Notes: generated by a model not told the origin, from the sequence alone. A stretch of DNA of 20,704 bases from Devosiaceae bacterium (GCA_021648375.1 JAKISW010000041.1:1-20704), one strand, 5' to 3'; shown: positions 8,103 to 16,649, counted from the stretch's first letter. A program made the numbers and translations.

Positions 8103-9332
8103 GTGAAATTTTCTGCAAATAACGCCACCTCAGCCGAAAAGCAGTTGCTGGAGCAACTTGATGGCATGAAGGATAGCACTGCCCTTAAAATATTGCAGCG
8201 CTTTGGCCTGCCATCGCGCCGTGTTGAGGCCTATCATTATACCGATTTAAAAGCGCTTATGAGCCATGTGCCGCCATTGGCGAAATCTGATGATTTAACT
8301 GACAGTGACCTTGGCGCTGCTGGTGAATTTGATCTGAAAGATGCCATAAAAATCCCTGTCAGAAATGGATTTTTTGGTAAGGTTTCAAACCTTGCCGAGG
8401 GGTTTGAAATCAGCGAAAATTCCGGCTCTGCTCTTACAGAGCGCAAAGACATGATTGTCGCCCTTAACCGCGCCCTGGTGAATAATAGCCTGAATATAAA
8501 AATCAGCGGCGCACCATCAGAGATTTTGCACATTGACTGGCAAATACCGGGCAGCGCTGCCCACAGTGCAGGTTGTGTTGAGATTGAGCTGGAAAAGGGG
8601 GCAAAAGCTGTGATCATTGAAACCATCTCTGGTTCTGATGAAGCGCACCTTGGCAATTTTGGCTCCAGAATAATACTGGGCGAGGGGGCTGAAATAACCC
8701 ACATTCTGGTCGATGTCTCTTCCAGAAAAACCACCCGCCTGCAAACGATTGAATATGAAATTGGCCAGAATGCAAAAATGCATAATCTGCTGATAAATTC
8801 CGGCGCAAAGCTTTCCCGCACCCAGATTTTTACCAATTTTAACGGTGAGGGCGCATTTGGAGATTTCAACGGCTTGAATTTGGTGGATGAAGGTCAGCAT
8901 TGCGATATTACGCTGGATACCATCCACAAGGTGCCTAATACAATTTCGACGCAAAAGTTCAAGGCAGTGGTGAGAAACCGTGCCAAGGCTATATTCCAGG
9001 GTCGAATTCTGGTGGAATCAATTGCCCAGAAAACCGACGCAAAAATGATGATCCAGGGCTTGATGTTGTCCGAGGGGGCGCAAATTTTGAGCAAACCGGA
9101 GCTGGAAATTTTTGCCGATGATGTGCAGTGTGGCCATGGCTCCACGTGCGGGGAGCTGGATGAGGATAGCTTGTTCTATCTGATGAGCCGGGGCATCAGA
9201 CGCGATAAAGCCACTTCAATGCTGATCCGGGCCTTTGCTGAAGAGCTACTCGAGCCCATCAAAGATGAGCAATTAAATGGGCAATTAAGCGGAATTTTGG
9301 ATGAGTGGCTTGAAGGCAAGGCTAAAGTATAA
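8103..9332 (+). CDS. sufD: Fe-S assembly protein SufD
   Basis: Paralogue of SufB that completes the SufBCD scaffold. The 409-residue product has the conserved C-terminal core F-N-G-E-G-A-F-G-D (246-254) through C-G-H-G-S-T-C-G-E-L-D-E-D (343-355). His345 corresponds to the SufD histidine that pairs with the SufB cysteine at the cluster site in E. coli (His360 there). The start is a GTG at 8103, 28 bp after sufC, with only a weak GGAA upstream. It is preferred over the in-frame ATG at 8166 because it keeps the usual N-terminal helix. As is normal for the family, the N-terminal half is much less conserved. The stop overlaps the sufS start (TAATG). Confidence 0.95.
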   Translation: MKFSANNATSAEKQLLEQLDGMKDSTALKILQRFGLPSRRVEAYHYTDLKALMSHVPPLAKSDDLTDSDLGAAGEFDLKDAIKIPVRNGFFGKVSNLAEGFEISENSGSALTERKDMIVALNRALVNNSLNIKISGAPSEILHIDWQIPGSAAHSAGCVEIELEKGAKAVIIETISGSDEAHLGNFGSRIILGEGAEITHILVDVSSRKTTRLQTIEYEIGQNAKMHNLLINSGAKLSRTQIFTNFNGEGAFGDFNGLNLVDEGQHCDITLDTIHKVPNTISTQKFKAVVRNRAKAIFQGRILVESIAQKTDAKMMIQGLMLSEGAQILSKPELEIFADDVQCGHGSTCGELDEDSLFYLMSRGIRRDKATSMLIRAFAEELLEPIKDEQLNGQLSGILDEWLEGKAKV

Positions 9333-10552
9333 TGGCACTTGATCTTGAAAAAATAAGGGCGGATTTTCCGGCCCTTAAACAAAAAATTCACGGCAATCGA
9401 CTTGTGTATCTGGATAGTGGAGCTTCTGCGCAAAAGCCAAACGCGGTCATTAATCGCATCAGTGAAGCCTATACCAACAATTATTCCAACGTTCACCGTG
9501 GGCTGCATACTCTTTCCAATCGCGCCACTGAAGCATATGAGGGCGCGCGCGAAATCATCTCCGATTTTGTTGGTGCAAAAAGCGTCAATCAAATAGTTTT
9601 TACCCGCTCGGCTACCGAGGCCATAAATCTGGTGGCGCAATCATATGCCTCCACAAGAATTGGTGAAGGGGACGAGATTGCCCTAAGCATCATGGAACAT
9701 CATTCCAACATTGTGCCGTGGAATTTTTTGCGTGAACGCAACGGTGCGGTGTTAAACTGGTTTGATGTCAAAGATGATGGCTCGTTTGATATGGAGGCAT
9801 TCGAAAATTCCTTGAGCGAAAAAACCAGACTGGTGGCCATCACTCACATGTCCAACGTGCTTGGCACTGTTACGCCCTTGAAGGAAATTATTCAAATCGC
9901 CCATAAGCGGGGCATTGTAGTTCTGGTCGATGGCTCTCAGGGTGTTGTTCATCGCAAGGTGGATGTTGTTGATCTTGATGTGGACTTTTACATAGGAACC
10001 GGGCACAAATTATATGGTCCCACCGGGATTGGTTTTCTTTATGCCAAGGAAGAGTTGCTCAATGAAATGCGCCCCTATCAGGGGGGTGGTGAAATGATTT
10101 CCGAGGTCACTCTTGAAGGGGTAGTCTATAACGATCCCCCTTTTAGATTTGAGGCCGGCACTCCCCCGATCGTGCAGGCAATCGGGATGGGTGAGGCGAT
10201 AAAATATATCAACAAAATTGGCCATAATGCCATCGAAGCTCATGAAAGTGACTTAGGTGAATATGCGGCGCAAAAGCTTGGCGAAATAGAAAAATTGCGA
10301 ATTATTGGCAATGCTCCCGATAAAGGTGCTATATTTTCGTTTGAAATTGAAAATATTCACGCCCATGATTTATGCGCAATTCTGGATCGGTATGGGGTGG
10401 CAGTGCGAGCCGGAACCCATTGCGCCCAGCCATTGCTGACAAGATTTGGTGCCACGTCCACATGCCGTGCCTCCTTTGGAATTTATAATGGCCGCGATGA
10501 TGTGGACGCACTGGTGGAAGCCATTGAAAAAGCCAAAAGCTTTTTTGCCTGA
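9332..10552 (+). CDS. sufS: Cysteine desulfurase SufS (group II)
   Basis: Second cysteine desulfurase of the operon, the dedicated sulfur donor to SufBCD. The 406-residue product has the PLP Lys226 in G-H-K-L-Y-G-P-T-G, His123 in M-E-H-H-S-N, Asp200/Gln203 in V-D-G-S-Q-G, and the catalytic Cys364 in R-A-G-T-H-C-A-Q-P-L, in the same place as Cys364 of E. coli SufS. The N-terminus carries Y-L-D-S-G-A-S-A-Q-K-P typical of the branch. The ATG overlaps the sufD stop. No sufE or sufU partner gene is found in the window, so its sulfur acceptor must be encoded elsewhere. Confidence 0.96.
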   Translation: MALDLEKIRADFPALKQKIHGNRLVYLDSGASAQKPNAVINRISEAYTNNYSNVHRGLHTLSNRATEAYEGAREIISDFVGAKSVNQIVFTRSATEAINLVAQSYASTRIGEGDEIALSIMEHHSNIVPWNFLRERNGAVLNWFDVKDDGSFDMEAFENSLSEKTRLVAITHMSNVLGTVTPLKEIIQIAHKRGIVVLVDGSQGVVHRKVDVVDLDVDFYIGTGHKLYGPTGIGFLYAKEELLNEMRPYQGGGEMISEVTLEGVVYNDPPFRFEAGTPPIVQAIGMGEAIKYINKIGHNAIEAHESDLGEYAAQKLGEIEKLRIIGNAPDKGAIFSFEIENIHAHDLCAILDRYGVAVRAGTHCAQPLLTRFGATSTCRASFGIYNGRDDVDALVEAIEKAKSFFA

Positions 10553-10590
10553 GAACTCTTACATCAAGCTTATAAAAAAAGGAGCCCGAA

Positions 10591-10989
10591 ATGGAAAATG
10601 AAAATCAAGACGATAAGCTGGGCGAAGAAGCAAAGACCGGCGCGGTTTTGGATATTGGCAAGGGTGAATTATCCAAGGAAGAAATTGAGCGGGTTACGGC
10701 CGATTTAATCGGAGCGATCAAAACCATATATGATCCGGAAATCCCGGTGGATATTTATGAATTAGGTCTTATATATAAAGTTGATCTGGATGATGAGCGC
10801 AATCTGATTATCGACATGACTTTAACGGCTCCCGGCTGTCCGGTGGCTGGAGAAATGCCCATCTGGGTGGAGAATGCCGCCAGAAGTGTCGAGGGCATTA
10901 TGGATGTTAAGGTGAATATGGTATTTGACCCGCCATGGTCTCCTGATAGAATGTCAGAAGAGGCTCAGGTCGCGCTAAACTGGTGGTAG
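10591..10989 (+). CDS. sufT: SufT / DUF59 (MIP18-family) Fe-S maturation protein
   Basis: A 132-residue DUF59 protein, the family that assists Fe-S protein maturation. The first ~30 residues are an acidic, low-complexity extension; the domain starts near residue 31. Signatures are Y-D-P-E-I-P-V-D-I-Y-E-L-G-L-I-Y (47-62), T-L-T-A-P-G-C-P (78-85) with the conserved Cys83, and a terminal F-D-P-P-W-S-P-D-R-M. The ATG at 10591 has a strong AAGGAG 6 nt upstream. It follows sufS by 38 bp, and its stop overlaps the ribosome binding site of sufA. Confidence 0.93.
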   Translation: MENENQDDKLGEEAKTGAVLDIGKGELSKEEIERVTADLIGAIKTIYDPEIPVDIYELGLIYKVDLDDERNLIIDMTLTAPGCPVAGEMPIWVENAARSVEGIMDVKVNMVFDPPWSPDRMSEEAQVALNWW

Positions 10990-10999
10990 AGGTGTTGTT

Positions 11000-11377
11000 A
11001 TGAACATTATGAGCATTAGCGAGTTGGCTGCAAATCGTATTAAAGAAATTATTGCCAATAGTGAAAACCCGGTGGCGGGACTTAGGGTTGGCATGAAAAA
11101 CGCCGGTTGTGCCGGTGTCGCCTATACAATGGAATATGTAAAAGAGCCGATTAAGGGCGATGACTTTGTGCACGAGCACGGGGTGGATATTTATGTTGAT
11201 CCCAAGGCAACTCTGTTTCTGCTTGGCACGGTGATGGATTTTGAAACCACAAAACTTTCCTCAAGTTTTACATTTTCCAATCCCAATCAGGTTGGGGCAT
11301 GTGGCTGTGGAGAAAGTGTGCAGCTGGAAGCGGCCGATCTGGAAGAACTGGCAAAAGCACGCGCTGAAATGAAATAA
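11000..11377 (+). CDS. sufA: A-type Fe-S carrier SufA (HesB/IscA family)
   Basis: Small cluster carrier that passes Fe-S clusters to target proteins. The 125-residue product has the three invariant cysteines: Cys37 in N-A-G-C-A-G and Cys101/Cys103 in A-C-G-C-G-E-S. The ATG at 11000 has GAGG 7 nt upstream; a second ATG three codons later is possible. It is the last gene of the operon and converges on the diguanylate cyclase with 64 bp between them, where I see no convincing T-tailed terminator. Confidence 0.95.
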   Translation: MNIMSISELAANRIKEIIANSENPVAGLRVGMKNAGCAGVAYTMEYVKEPIKGDDFVHEHGVDIYVDPKATLFLLGTVMDFETTKLSSSFTFSNPNQVGACGCGESVQLEAADLEELAKARAEMK

Positions 11378-11441
11378 TTATCTTTAAACGGGTGTTTTCC
11401 GTGTGGCATTTTTAGTGTGGCGTATTCTGGCATACCAAAGA

Positions 11442-12503
11442 TCAGGCGGCGCTGCTTACCTGCATTATCTTATCATCTTCAGCAATTACCCGGTTGCGGC
11501 CATTGCGTTTTGCCGCATAAAGCGCCCTGTCAGCTCTTTCGATAAGCGTAATTTCTGTATCGGTGGGAGTTAGCAGCGAAACGCCGAATGATGATGTTAC
11601 CCGGCCCAGTTTTTCGTTTGTAGAGCGTTTGAGCAGTTCTTTGGCCTGAACTGCCTTGCGAATGGTATTTGCAAGGCTGATTGCATCTTTTAGGGATGTA
11701 TTCGGTAAAATAAGAGCAAACTCTTCTCCCCCATATCTACAGGCAAGGTCTGATCCCTTGGTATTGGAGCGAAGGGTCATTGCCACAAGCCGAAGAACCT
11801 GATCTCCGGTTTGATGACCAAAAGTATCATTAAAATTTTTGAAATGATCGATATCAGCCATGATTAAGCACAGGGGTTCATCTTTCTGCCTGCATTCAGT
11901 TATGGAGCGGGTAATGTGCAGATCAAAAAACTTGCGGTTGTAGATGTTGGTCAATGAATCAGTCATTGATTGGCGCTGAACTTCTTCGAGATCGCGCTTG
12001 AGCAGTGCGACGTCATCCTGAGCGCTGTTTAGCTGGCCTTCCAAAGCTTTGTTTGCGTCGTGCATTATTTTGGTTTTAAGCTGCAATTGCTTGGTCACGG
12101 CACTAAGGGCTTCCTGATCTTTTGCGCAGGCAATTGCATTACCAGCCAGTTCCAGCTCACCGGAATAAGTGGCGGCGGTATCTGATGCGTTTTGTATTGC
12201 CCCCTGAACCGAATCAATGCTTTTAGACATCAAATTTGAGACTGCGCTTACACGCTCATCAATTGCATCAGACTTTAGAAATTCATTGTAAAGGCTTTCA
12301 ACAATTTCCAACTTCGGGATGCCATTTCCCAATATGGAATTAATTCTTTCATTCAGCCCTGGATTTACTCCGGTTGAATAGGTGAAAAACAATTCATAAA
12401 ATTGTGGGTAAGCAGGAACTTCTCCCTGCTTTAAAAGAGCCATTGTTTTGTTCGCATAGCTGAGCGTACGATTGAATTCGTCGTTTGCCACATTGGCCCC
12501 CAT
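11442..12503 (-). CDS. Diguanylate cyclase (soluble GGDEF protein)
   Basis: Makes cyclic di-GMP from GTP. The 353-residue product lacks any membrane segment. Residues 1-130 are a helical N-terminal region of the kind found in many alphaproteobacterial cytoplasmic GGDEF proteins. A predicted coiled coil at about 140-178 should drive dimerisation. The GGDEF domain runs from about 180 to 345, with D-I-D-H-F-K-N-F-N-D-x-F-G-H (217-230) and an intact active site G-G-E-E-F (258-262). The inhibitory I-site expected as R-x-x-D is K-G-S-D (249-252), so the arginine is replaced by lysine. The ATG at 12503 has no Shine-Dalgarno; the GTG four codons in is preceded by a G-run and may be the true start. 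What signal it senses is unknown. Confidence 0.93.
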   Translation of the reverse strand: MGANVANDEFNRTLSYANKTMALLKQGEVPAYPQFYELFFTYSTGVNPGLNERINSILGNGIPKLEIVESLYNEFLKSDAIDERVSAVSNLMSKSIDSVQGAIQNASDTAATYSGELELAGNAIACAKDQEALSAVTKQLQLKTKIMHDANKALEGQLNSAQDDVALLKRDLEEVQRQSMTDSLTNIYNRKFFDLHITRSITECRQKDEPLCLIMADIDHFKNFNDTFGHQTGDQVLRLVAMTLRSNTKGSDLACRYGGEEFALILPNTSLKDAISLANTIRKAVQAKELLKRSTNEKLGRVTSSFGVSLLTPTDTEITLIERADRALYAAKRNGRNRVIAEDDKIMQVSSAA

Positions 12504-12646
12504 TTTTTATAAACTGCGCCGGTGCGCTTAAAGATTTATATTTATTATGGGTCAAATTGGGTTAAGGACGGGTAAATGCCATGGGGATTTAAACTGATGA
12601 TATTCGGATAAGGGGATGCACCGGGCGCCTGTATTTAATGGCGCAA

Positions 12647-14089
12647 TCAGGACATGGATTGCAAAAGAAAAGCAGGTATTGCTCCATCTTCACCGAACGG
12701 ACCTGATTTGTTGGTTTTGCCGGAATTTTTATCAGAGGCCTTTTCGTCCGGATTTTTGGGGGAGCGATTTTTAACCGCTTCCACATCATCACTATGTCCG
12801 GTTGTTGATTTTTTATTATGGGCAGGGTTTTTCGATTGTTGTGGTTTTTCCTGCTGTGGCTTGGGTTTTTTGTGCTGACTACCAGAAACGCTTTGCTGTG
12901 GAACACTTTGCTGTGGAACTTTGGCCGGTGGTGATGAGATTTCAGGTGTTTTTGAATCGTACCATTTTATGGTTTTGCCAATAAGTTGCTCGATTGCTTT
13001 ATAATATTTGCTTTCAGCCGGGGAAATCAGAGTTATTGCTGTGCCCGAACGTCCGGCGCGACCTGTGCGTCCAATACGGTGCACATAATCTTCGGCCTGG
13101 GTTGGAACATCAAAATTAAATACATGACTGACGTCGGGAATATCCAGCCCGCGTGCCGCCACATCACTGGCTATCAAGAATTTCAGCTTGCCTTCCTTGA
13201 AATTGGCAAGGGTCGCCATGCGGTTTTTTTGATCCATGTCACCGTGCAAAGAACCGGCATTATAGCCGTGTTTCGAAAGTGAGCGGGTGAGGGTGGCAAT
13301 ATCGCGTTTGCGATTGCAAAAAATAATTGCGTTTTTCAGGCCTTTGGCAAGTTCAATCTGTTGGCGCAATGTGGCGCGTTTTTCTGCCGGTTTGCCACCG
13401 GTTTTAACCATAATTTGCTCGATGGTTTCGGCAGTGGAATTTTGTCTTGCCACCTGAATTTCTTCAGGGTTTTTCAAAAACTTCTCGGACAGGCGCCGAA
13501 TTTCATCAGGCATTGTGGCCGAGAAAAACAGGGTTTGTCTGCGGCGTGGTAAAAGAGAAGAAATGCGCTCAATATCAGGAATAAATCCCATATCAAGCAT
13601 GCGATCCGCTTCATCAATTACAAATAATTCAGTACCTGTCATCAACAGGCGACCCCGTTCAAAATGATCAAGCAGACGACCGGGGGTGGCGATTAAAACA
13701 TCAGCACCACGATCCAGAATTTTATTTTGTTCGACAAACGAAACTCCGCCAATCAATAGGGCCACATTGAGGCGGTGATTGATGCCATATTTTTCAAAAT
13801 TTTCAAAAACCTGAGCCGCAAGTTCACGGGTTGGTTCCAGAATAAGCGTGCGCGGCATGCGCGCTCTGGCTCGTCCCTTTTCCAGCAATGTGAGCATGGG
13901 AAGAACAAAAGAGGCGGTTTTGCCGGTTCCCGTCTGGGCAATGCCAATAATATCGCGCTTGGCCAAAACATGGGGAATAGCCTTGGCCTGAATATCAGTT
14001 GGATGTTTATAACCTGCAGCAGCCACTGCTTTGGTTACTTTGTCACTCAGCCCCAGGCTGTGAAAATCATCTTTCAAGTAATTGTCCAC
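12647..14089 (-). CDS. rhlE: DEAD-box ATP-dependent RNA helicase, RhlE-like
   Basis: RNA helicase that remodels RNA or RNP with ATP. All core motifs are present: Q motif (F9 and Gln34), AQTGTGKT (51-58), PTRELA (86-91), TPGRLLD (135-141), DEAD (159-162), SAT (190-192), A-R-G-L-D-I-P-D-V and H-R-I-G-R-T-G-R-A-G in the second RecA domain. From about residue 382 comes a Q/K/P/S-rich disordered tail of ~100 residues that ends in a hydrophobic A-I-P-A-F-L-L, a closing motif I associate with alphaproteobacterial RhlE proteins. The start is a GTG at 14089 with no clear Shine-Dalgarno; alignment to the F-x-S-L-G-L-S start of RhlE supports it. The gene has its own candidate promoter upstream, so it need not be co-transcribed with parE. 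Confidence 0.94.
   Translation of the reverse strand: MDNYLKDDFHSLGLSDKVTKAVAAAGYKHPTDIQAKAIPHVLAKRDIIGIAQTGTGKTASFVLPMLTLLEKGRARARMPRTLILEPTRELAAQVFENFEKYGINHRLNVALLIGGVSFVEQNKILDRGADVLIATPGRLLDHFERGRLLMTGTELFVIDEADRMLDMGFIPDIERISSLLPRRRQTLFFSATMPDEIRRLSEKFLKNPEEIQVARQNSTAETIEQIMVKTGGKPAEKRATLRQQIELAKGLKNAIIFCNRKRDIATLTRSLSKHGYNAGSLHGDMDQKNRMATLANFKEGKLKFLIASDVAARGLDIPDVSHVFNFDVPTQAEDYVHRIGRTGRAGRSGTAITLISPAESKYYKAIEQLIGKTIKWYDSKTPEISSPPAKVPQQSVPQQSVSGSQHKKPKPQQEKPQQSKNPAHNKKSTTGHSDDVEAVKNRSPKNPDEKASDKNSGKTNKSGPFGEDGAIPAFLLQSMS
12891..12919. repeat. 15-bp tandem repeat in helicase tail
   Basis: The unit CTTTGCTGTGGAACA (12891-12905) is followed directly by CTTTGCTGTGGAAC (12906-12919). In the helicase frame it encodes the repeated P-Q-Q-S-V P-Q-Q-S-V in the disordered tail. 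It keeps the frame and is probably a recent slippage duplication. Confidence 0.8.
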
Positions 14090-14202
14090 TCGTTATGAAA
14101 AACTGTTTGCCAAAATTGTGAAGTATAAAGATTGCAATGTTCAAAACTATCAGATTGCCCCAAAATCCAATTAAACGGTGCAATCGAGTGGCCGTCGCGC
14201 GG

Positions 14203-14230
14203 ACAATAGCGATTGGTATTGACAAGTCAA
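14203..14230 (-). promoter_or_regulatory. Candidate promoter of the DEAD-box helicase
   Basis: On the minus strand TTGACT (14230-14225) is followed after 16 nt by TATTGT (14208-14203). The -35 matches 5 of 6 and the -10 4 of 6 consensus positions. The -35 is part of the small palindrome TTGAC-TT-GTCAA. The implied 5' leader to the GTG at 14089 is about 105 nt. By-eye call; the rest of the 222-bp spacer between parE and the helicase holds nothing else I can name. Confidence 0.4.
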
Positions 14231-14311
14231 CGGAAAGTATAGGGGTAATGTTAATTTGGTGAGGCAACAATCGGGGTTTGGCCATTTTTTTTGTTTGATT
14301 ACTTTTTGAAA

Positions 14312-16465
14312 TTAAATGTCCAGCGCGTCGGCAAATTGGGCGTTTTCCTGAATAAAAGCAAAACGCATTTCAGGCTTGTTACCCATGAGATTATCGACGG
14401 CTTTGCTGGTTTTCTCCCGGTCTTCGATGACTTTTACCTGCAACATAGAGCGAGATGCGGGGTTCATGGTTGTTTCTTTAAGGTGCTTGTGGGGCATTTC
14501 TCCAAGGCCTTTAAAACGGGTGATTTCCACCTTTCCGCGCCCGGTGAATTCTTTTTCCATCAATTCATCGCGATGGGCATCGTCACGGGCATAAAAGGTC
14601 TTTGATCCTTGGGTCATGCGAAACAGGGGGGGCAAAGCCAAGTATAAATGCCCGTTATCAATAAGCTGCGGCATTTCATTATAGAACAAGGTTATGAGCA
14701 ATGAGGCGATATGAGCGCCATCCACATCAGCATCGGTCATGATGATGATTTTATCATAACGTAAATCATCATCGCTATAGCGTTCGCGAGTTCCAGCCCC
14801 TAAGGCCTGAATTATATCGCCGATCTGCTGATTTGCCGCGATTTTCTCCCGTGCAACGCCAGAGACGTTGAGAACCTTGCCGCGCAGGGGCAATACCGCC
14901 TGATGTTTGCGATTGCGGGCCTGTTTGGCGCTGCCTCCGGCGCTATCGCCTTCGACGATAAATAATTCGGCCCCGTTGGCAGCGGTAGAAGAGCAATCAG
15001 CCAGTTTTCCGGGCAGGCGAAGTCTGCGAGTGGCGCTTTGGCGGTCAATTTCTTTTTGTTTTTTGCGACGCAAGCGCTCATCGGCGCGATCAATGGCCCA
15101 ATCAAGCAGCTTGTTGGCCTGAGTTGGCGAGCCGGCCAGCCACTGATCGGCGGCATCGCGCAGGGCCGTATCAACAATTTTTGTTGCTTCAACCGACGAA
15201 AGCCGGTCTTTGGTCTGGCCAACAAATTCAGGCTCACGCATAAAGACAGAAAGCATAGAGCCGCAATGGGCCAAAATATCGTCGGCATTGATAATGGAGG
15301 CGCGTTTGTTGCCGGTCAGCTCACCATAGGATTTAACAGAGCGCAAAAGTGCAGTGCGCAATCCGGTTTCGTGGGCACCGCCATCCCGCGTTGGCACCGT
15401 GTTGCAATAGGATGAGATAAATCCATCGCCCACATACCAGGCAATTGCCCATTCGGTGAAACCATGAGTTCCCGGCTTGCCACTGCTACCGGAAAAAATA
15501 TCATCAACTATGCGGGCCTGTCCTTTGATGCGATCGTCCATGAAATCGCGCAGACCACCGGGATAATGAAACGAGGCCTTTTGCGGCACTTCATCATTGC
15601 TCAAGCTCTCATCGCAAGACCAGCGAATTTCTACTCCGCCAAACAAATAGGCTTTAGCGCGAGCCATTTTGAACAATCGAAGCGCAGAAAATTTTGCCTT
15701 TGGGCCAAATATATCCGGGTCTGGATGAAAGCGGATGGTGGTGCCGCGTCGGTTATGAACTTTTTCGCCAGCGCTTAATTTGCTGGTTGCAAGGCCGCGA
15801 GAATAGGTTTGAGTATAAAGGGTCTGGTCGCGGGCAACTTCCACAATCAGCTGATCGGACAAAGCATTGACCACCGATACGCCAACCCCGTGCAGTCCGC
15901 CGGAAGTCTCATAGGCCTTGGAATCAAATTTTCCACCGGCGTGCAAAGTGGTCATGATTATTTCAAGGGCTGATTTGTCGGGGAATTTGGGGTGAGGATC
16001 AACGGGAATGCCTCGACCATTATCGGTTACCGATAAAAACCCTTCCTCATCCAGATGCACTTCAATTCTTGAAGCATGGCCTGCAATAGCTTCATCCATG
16101 GAATTGTCGATGACTTCGGCAAACAGATGGTGCAAAGCTGTGGCATCAGTTCCACCTATATACATGCCCGGACGGCGGCGCACTGGCTCCAGCCCTTCAA
16201 GGACCTCGATATCAGCGGCGGAATATTCGCTGGTCGTAGCATTGGCAGGTTTGCCTTGTTTAGGGGCAGGGGATTTTTGTTTCTGGTCAGCAGGCGATTT
16301 TGATTTGCCGCCAGCTTTAAGAATATCGCCAATCGAATTTATTTTCGTTGCAGGTTTGTTTGCAGCTGAATTGGTGTTCGATGTTTTTTGTTCTTGAGTG
16401 TCAGAATTTGCACTGGCGTTCTGGTTTTTATTTTCGCTGGCAAACAGGTCGTTGAACTGGCCCAT
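14312..16465 (-). CDS. parE: DNA topoisomerase IV subunit B (ParE)
   Basis: ATPase subunit of topoisomerase IV, which decatenates daughter chromosomes with ParC. The start chosen is the ATG at 16465 (717 residues) with GGAG 5 nt upstream; a GTG two codons earlier sits against that GGAG and is unlikely. GHKL ATPase motifs: E-V-I-D-N-S-M-D-E (117-125), D-N-G-R-G-I-P (148-154), and G-G-L-H-G-V-G (189-195). TOPRIM motifs: E-G-D-S-A-G-G (505-511) and D-A-D-V-D-G-A-H (578-585). L-P-G-K-L-A-D-C-S before TOPRIM and A-K-Q-A-R-N-R after it favour ParE over GyrB, and no GyrB-specific insert is present. Residues ~9-80 are a low-complexity N/Q/S/K/P-rich extension preceded by the short motif G-Q-F-N-D-L-F. 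Confidence 0.95.
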   Translation of the reverse strand: MGQFNDLFASENKNQNASANSDTQEQKTSNTNSAANKPATKINSIGDILKAGGKSKSPADQKQKSPAPKQGKPANATTSEYSAADIEVLEGLEPVRRRPGMYIGGTDATALHHLFAEVIDNSMDEAIAGHASRIEVHLDEEGFLSVTDNGRGIPVDPHPKFPDKSALEIIMTTLHAGGKFDSKAYETSGGLHGVGVSVVNALSDQLIVEVARDQTLYTQTYSRGLATSKLSAGEKVHNRRGTTIRFHPDPDIFGPKAKFSALRLFKMARAKAYLFGGVEIRWSCDESLSNDEVPQKASFHYPGGLRDFMDDRIKGQARIVDDIFSGSSGKPGTHGFTEWAIAWYVGDGFISSYCNTVPTRDGGAHETGLRTALLRSVKSYGELTGNKRASIINADDILAHCGSMLSVFMREPEFVGQTKDRLSSVEATKIVDTALRDAADQWLAGSPTQANKLLDWAIDRADERLRRKKQKEIDRQSATRRLRLPGKLADCSSTAANGAELFIVEGDSAGGSAKQARNRKHQAVLPLRGKVLNVSGVAREKIAANQQIGDIIQALGAGTRERYSDDDLRYDKIIIMTDADVDGAHIASLLITLFYNEMPQLIDNGHLYLALPPLFRMTQGSKTFYARDDAHRDELMEKEFTGRGKVEITRFKGLGEMPHKHLKETTMNPASRSMLQVKVIEDREKTSKAVDNLMGNKPEMRFAFIQENAQFADALDI

Positions 16466-16526
16466 GGGCACTCCGCAAATTTATCGAGGCGTAAAAAAAT
16501 CGCCGAATCATTTCTACTTTGATTTT

Positions 16527-16566
16527 AGAGCCTTTCATGTTTTGAAACGAATAAAAACATGGCTCT
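16527..16566. repeat. Palindromic hairpin element upstream of parE
   Basis: AGAGCC (16527-16532) pairs with GGCTCT (16561-16566), and ATGTTTT (16537-16543) pairs with AAAACAT (16554-16560), leaving a 4-nt bulge and a 10-nt loop. The AGAGC...GCTCT ends and the TTTATTTTGTCGCG that follows resemble intergenic palindromes I know from rhizobial genomes. That family link is from memory and unverified. Confidence 0.55.
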
Positions 16567-16582
16567 ACGTCTTTATTTTGTC

Positions 16583-16649
16583 GCGCTTCCGAGCCAGATA
16601 ACCGCAGATCCCCGGATCAAGTCCGAGGACATGCTTATCTTGGAAGCGC
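16583..16649. repeat. 67-bp nested imperfect palindrome
   Basis: Outer arms GCGCTTCC (16583-16590) and GGAAGCGC (16642-16649), then AGATAA (16596-16601) and TTATCT (16635-16640), enclose GATCCCCGGATCAAGTCCG (16607-16625). The inner part is a diverged relative of the ATACTCGGG-TCAAG-CCCGAGTAT hairpin that occurs at 17748 and 19391. The whole could fold as one long hairpin, and it directly follows the hairpin at 16527. Confidence 0.6.

Noticed and set aside
8237..8869. 210-codon open frame antisense to sufD
   Set aside because: It is a shadow of the strongly supported sufD frame, with no domain or start signal of its own.
11378..11441. Short imperfect hairpin between sufA and the diguanylate cyclase as a terminator
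   Set aside because: The stem is only a few pairs with mismatches and has no T-tract.
14067..14285. 72-codon minus-strand frame with a hydrophobic middle before the helicase
   Set aside because: It overlaps the helicase start, covers the candidate promoter, and has no Shine-Dalgarno.
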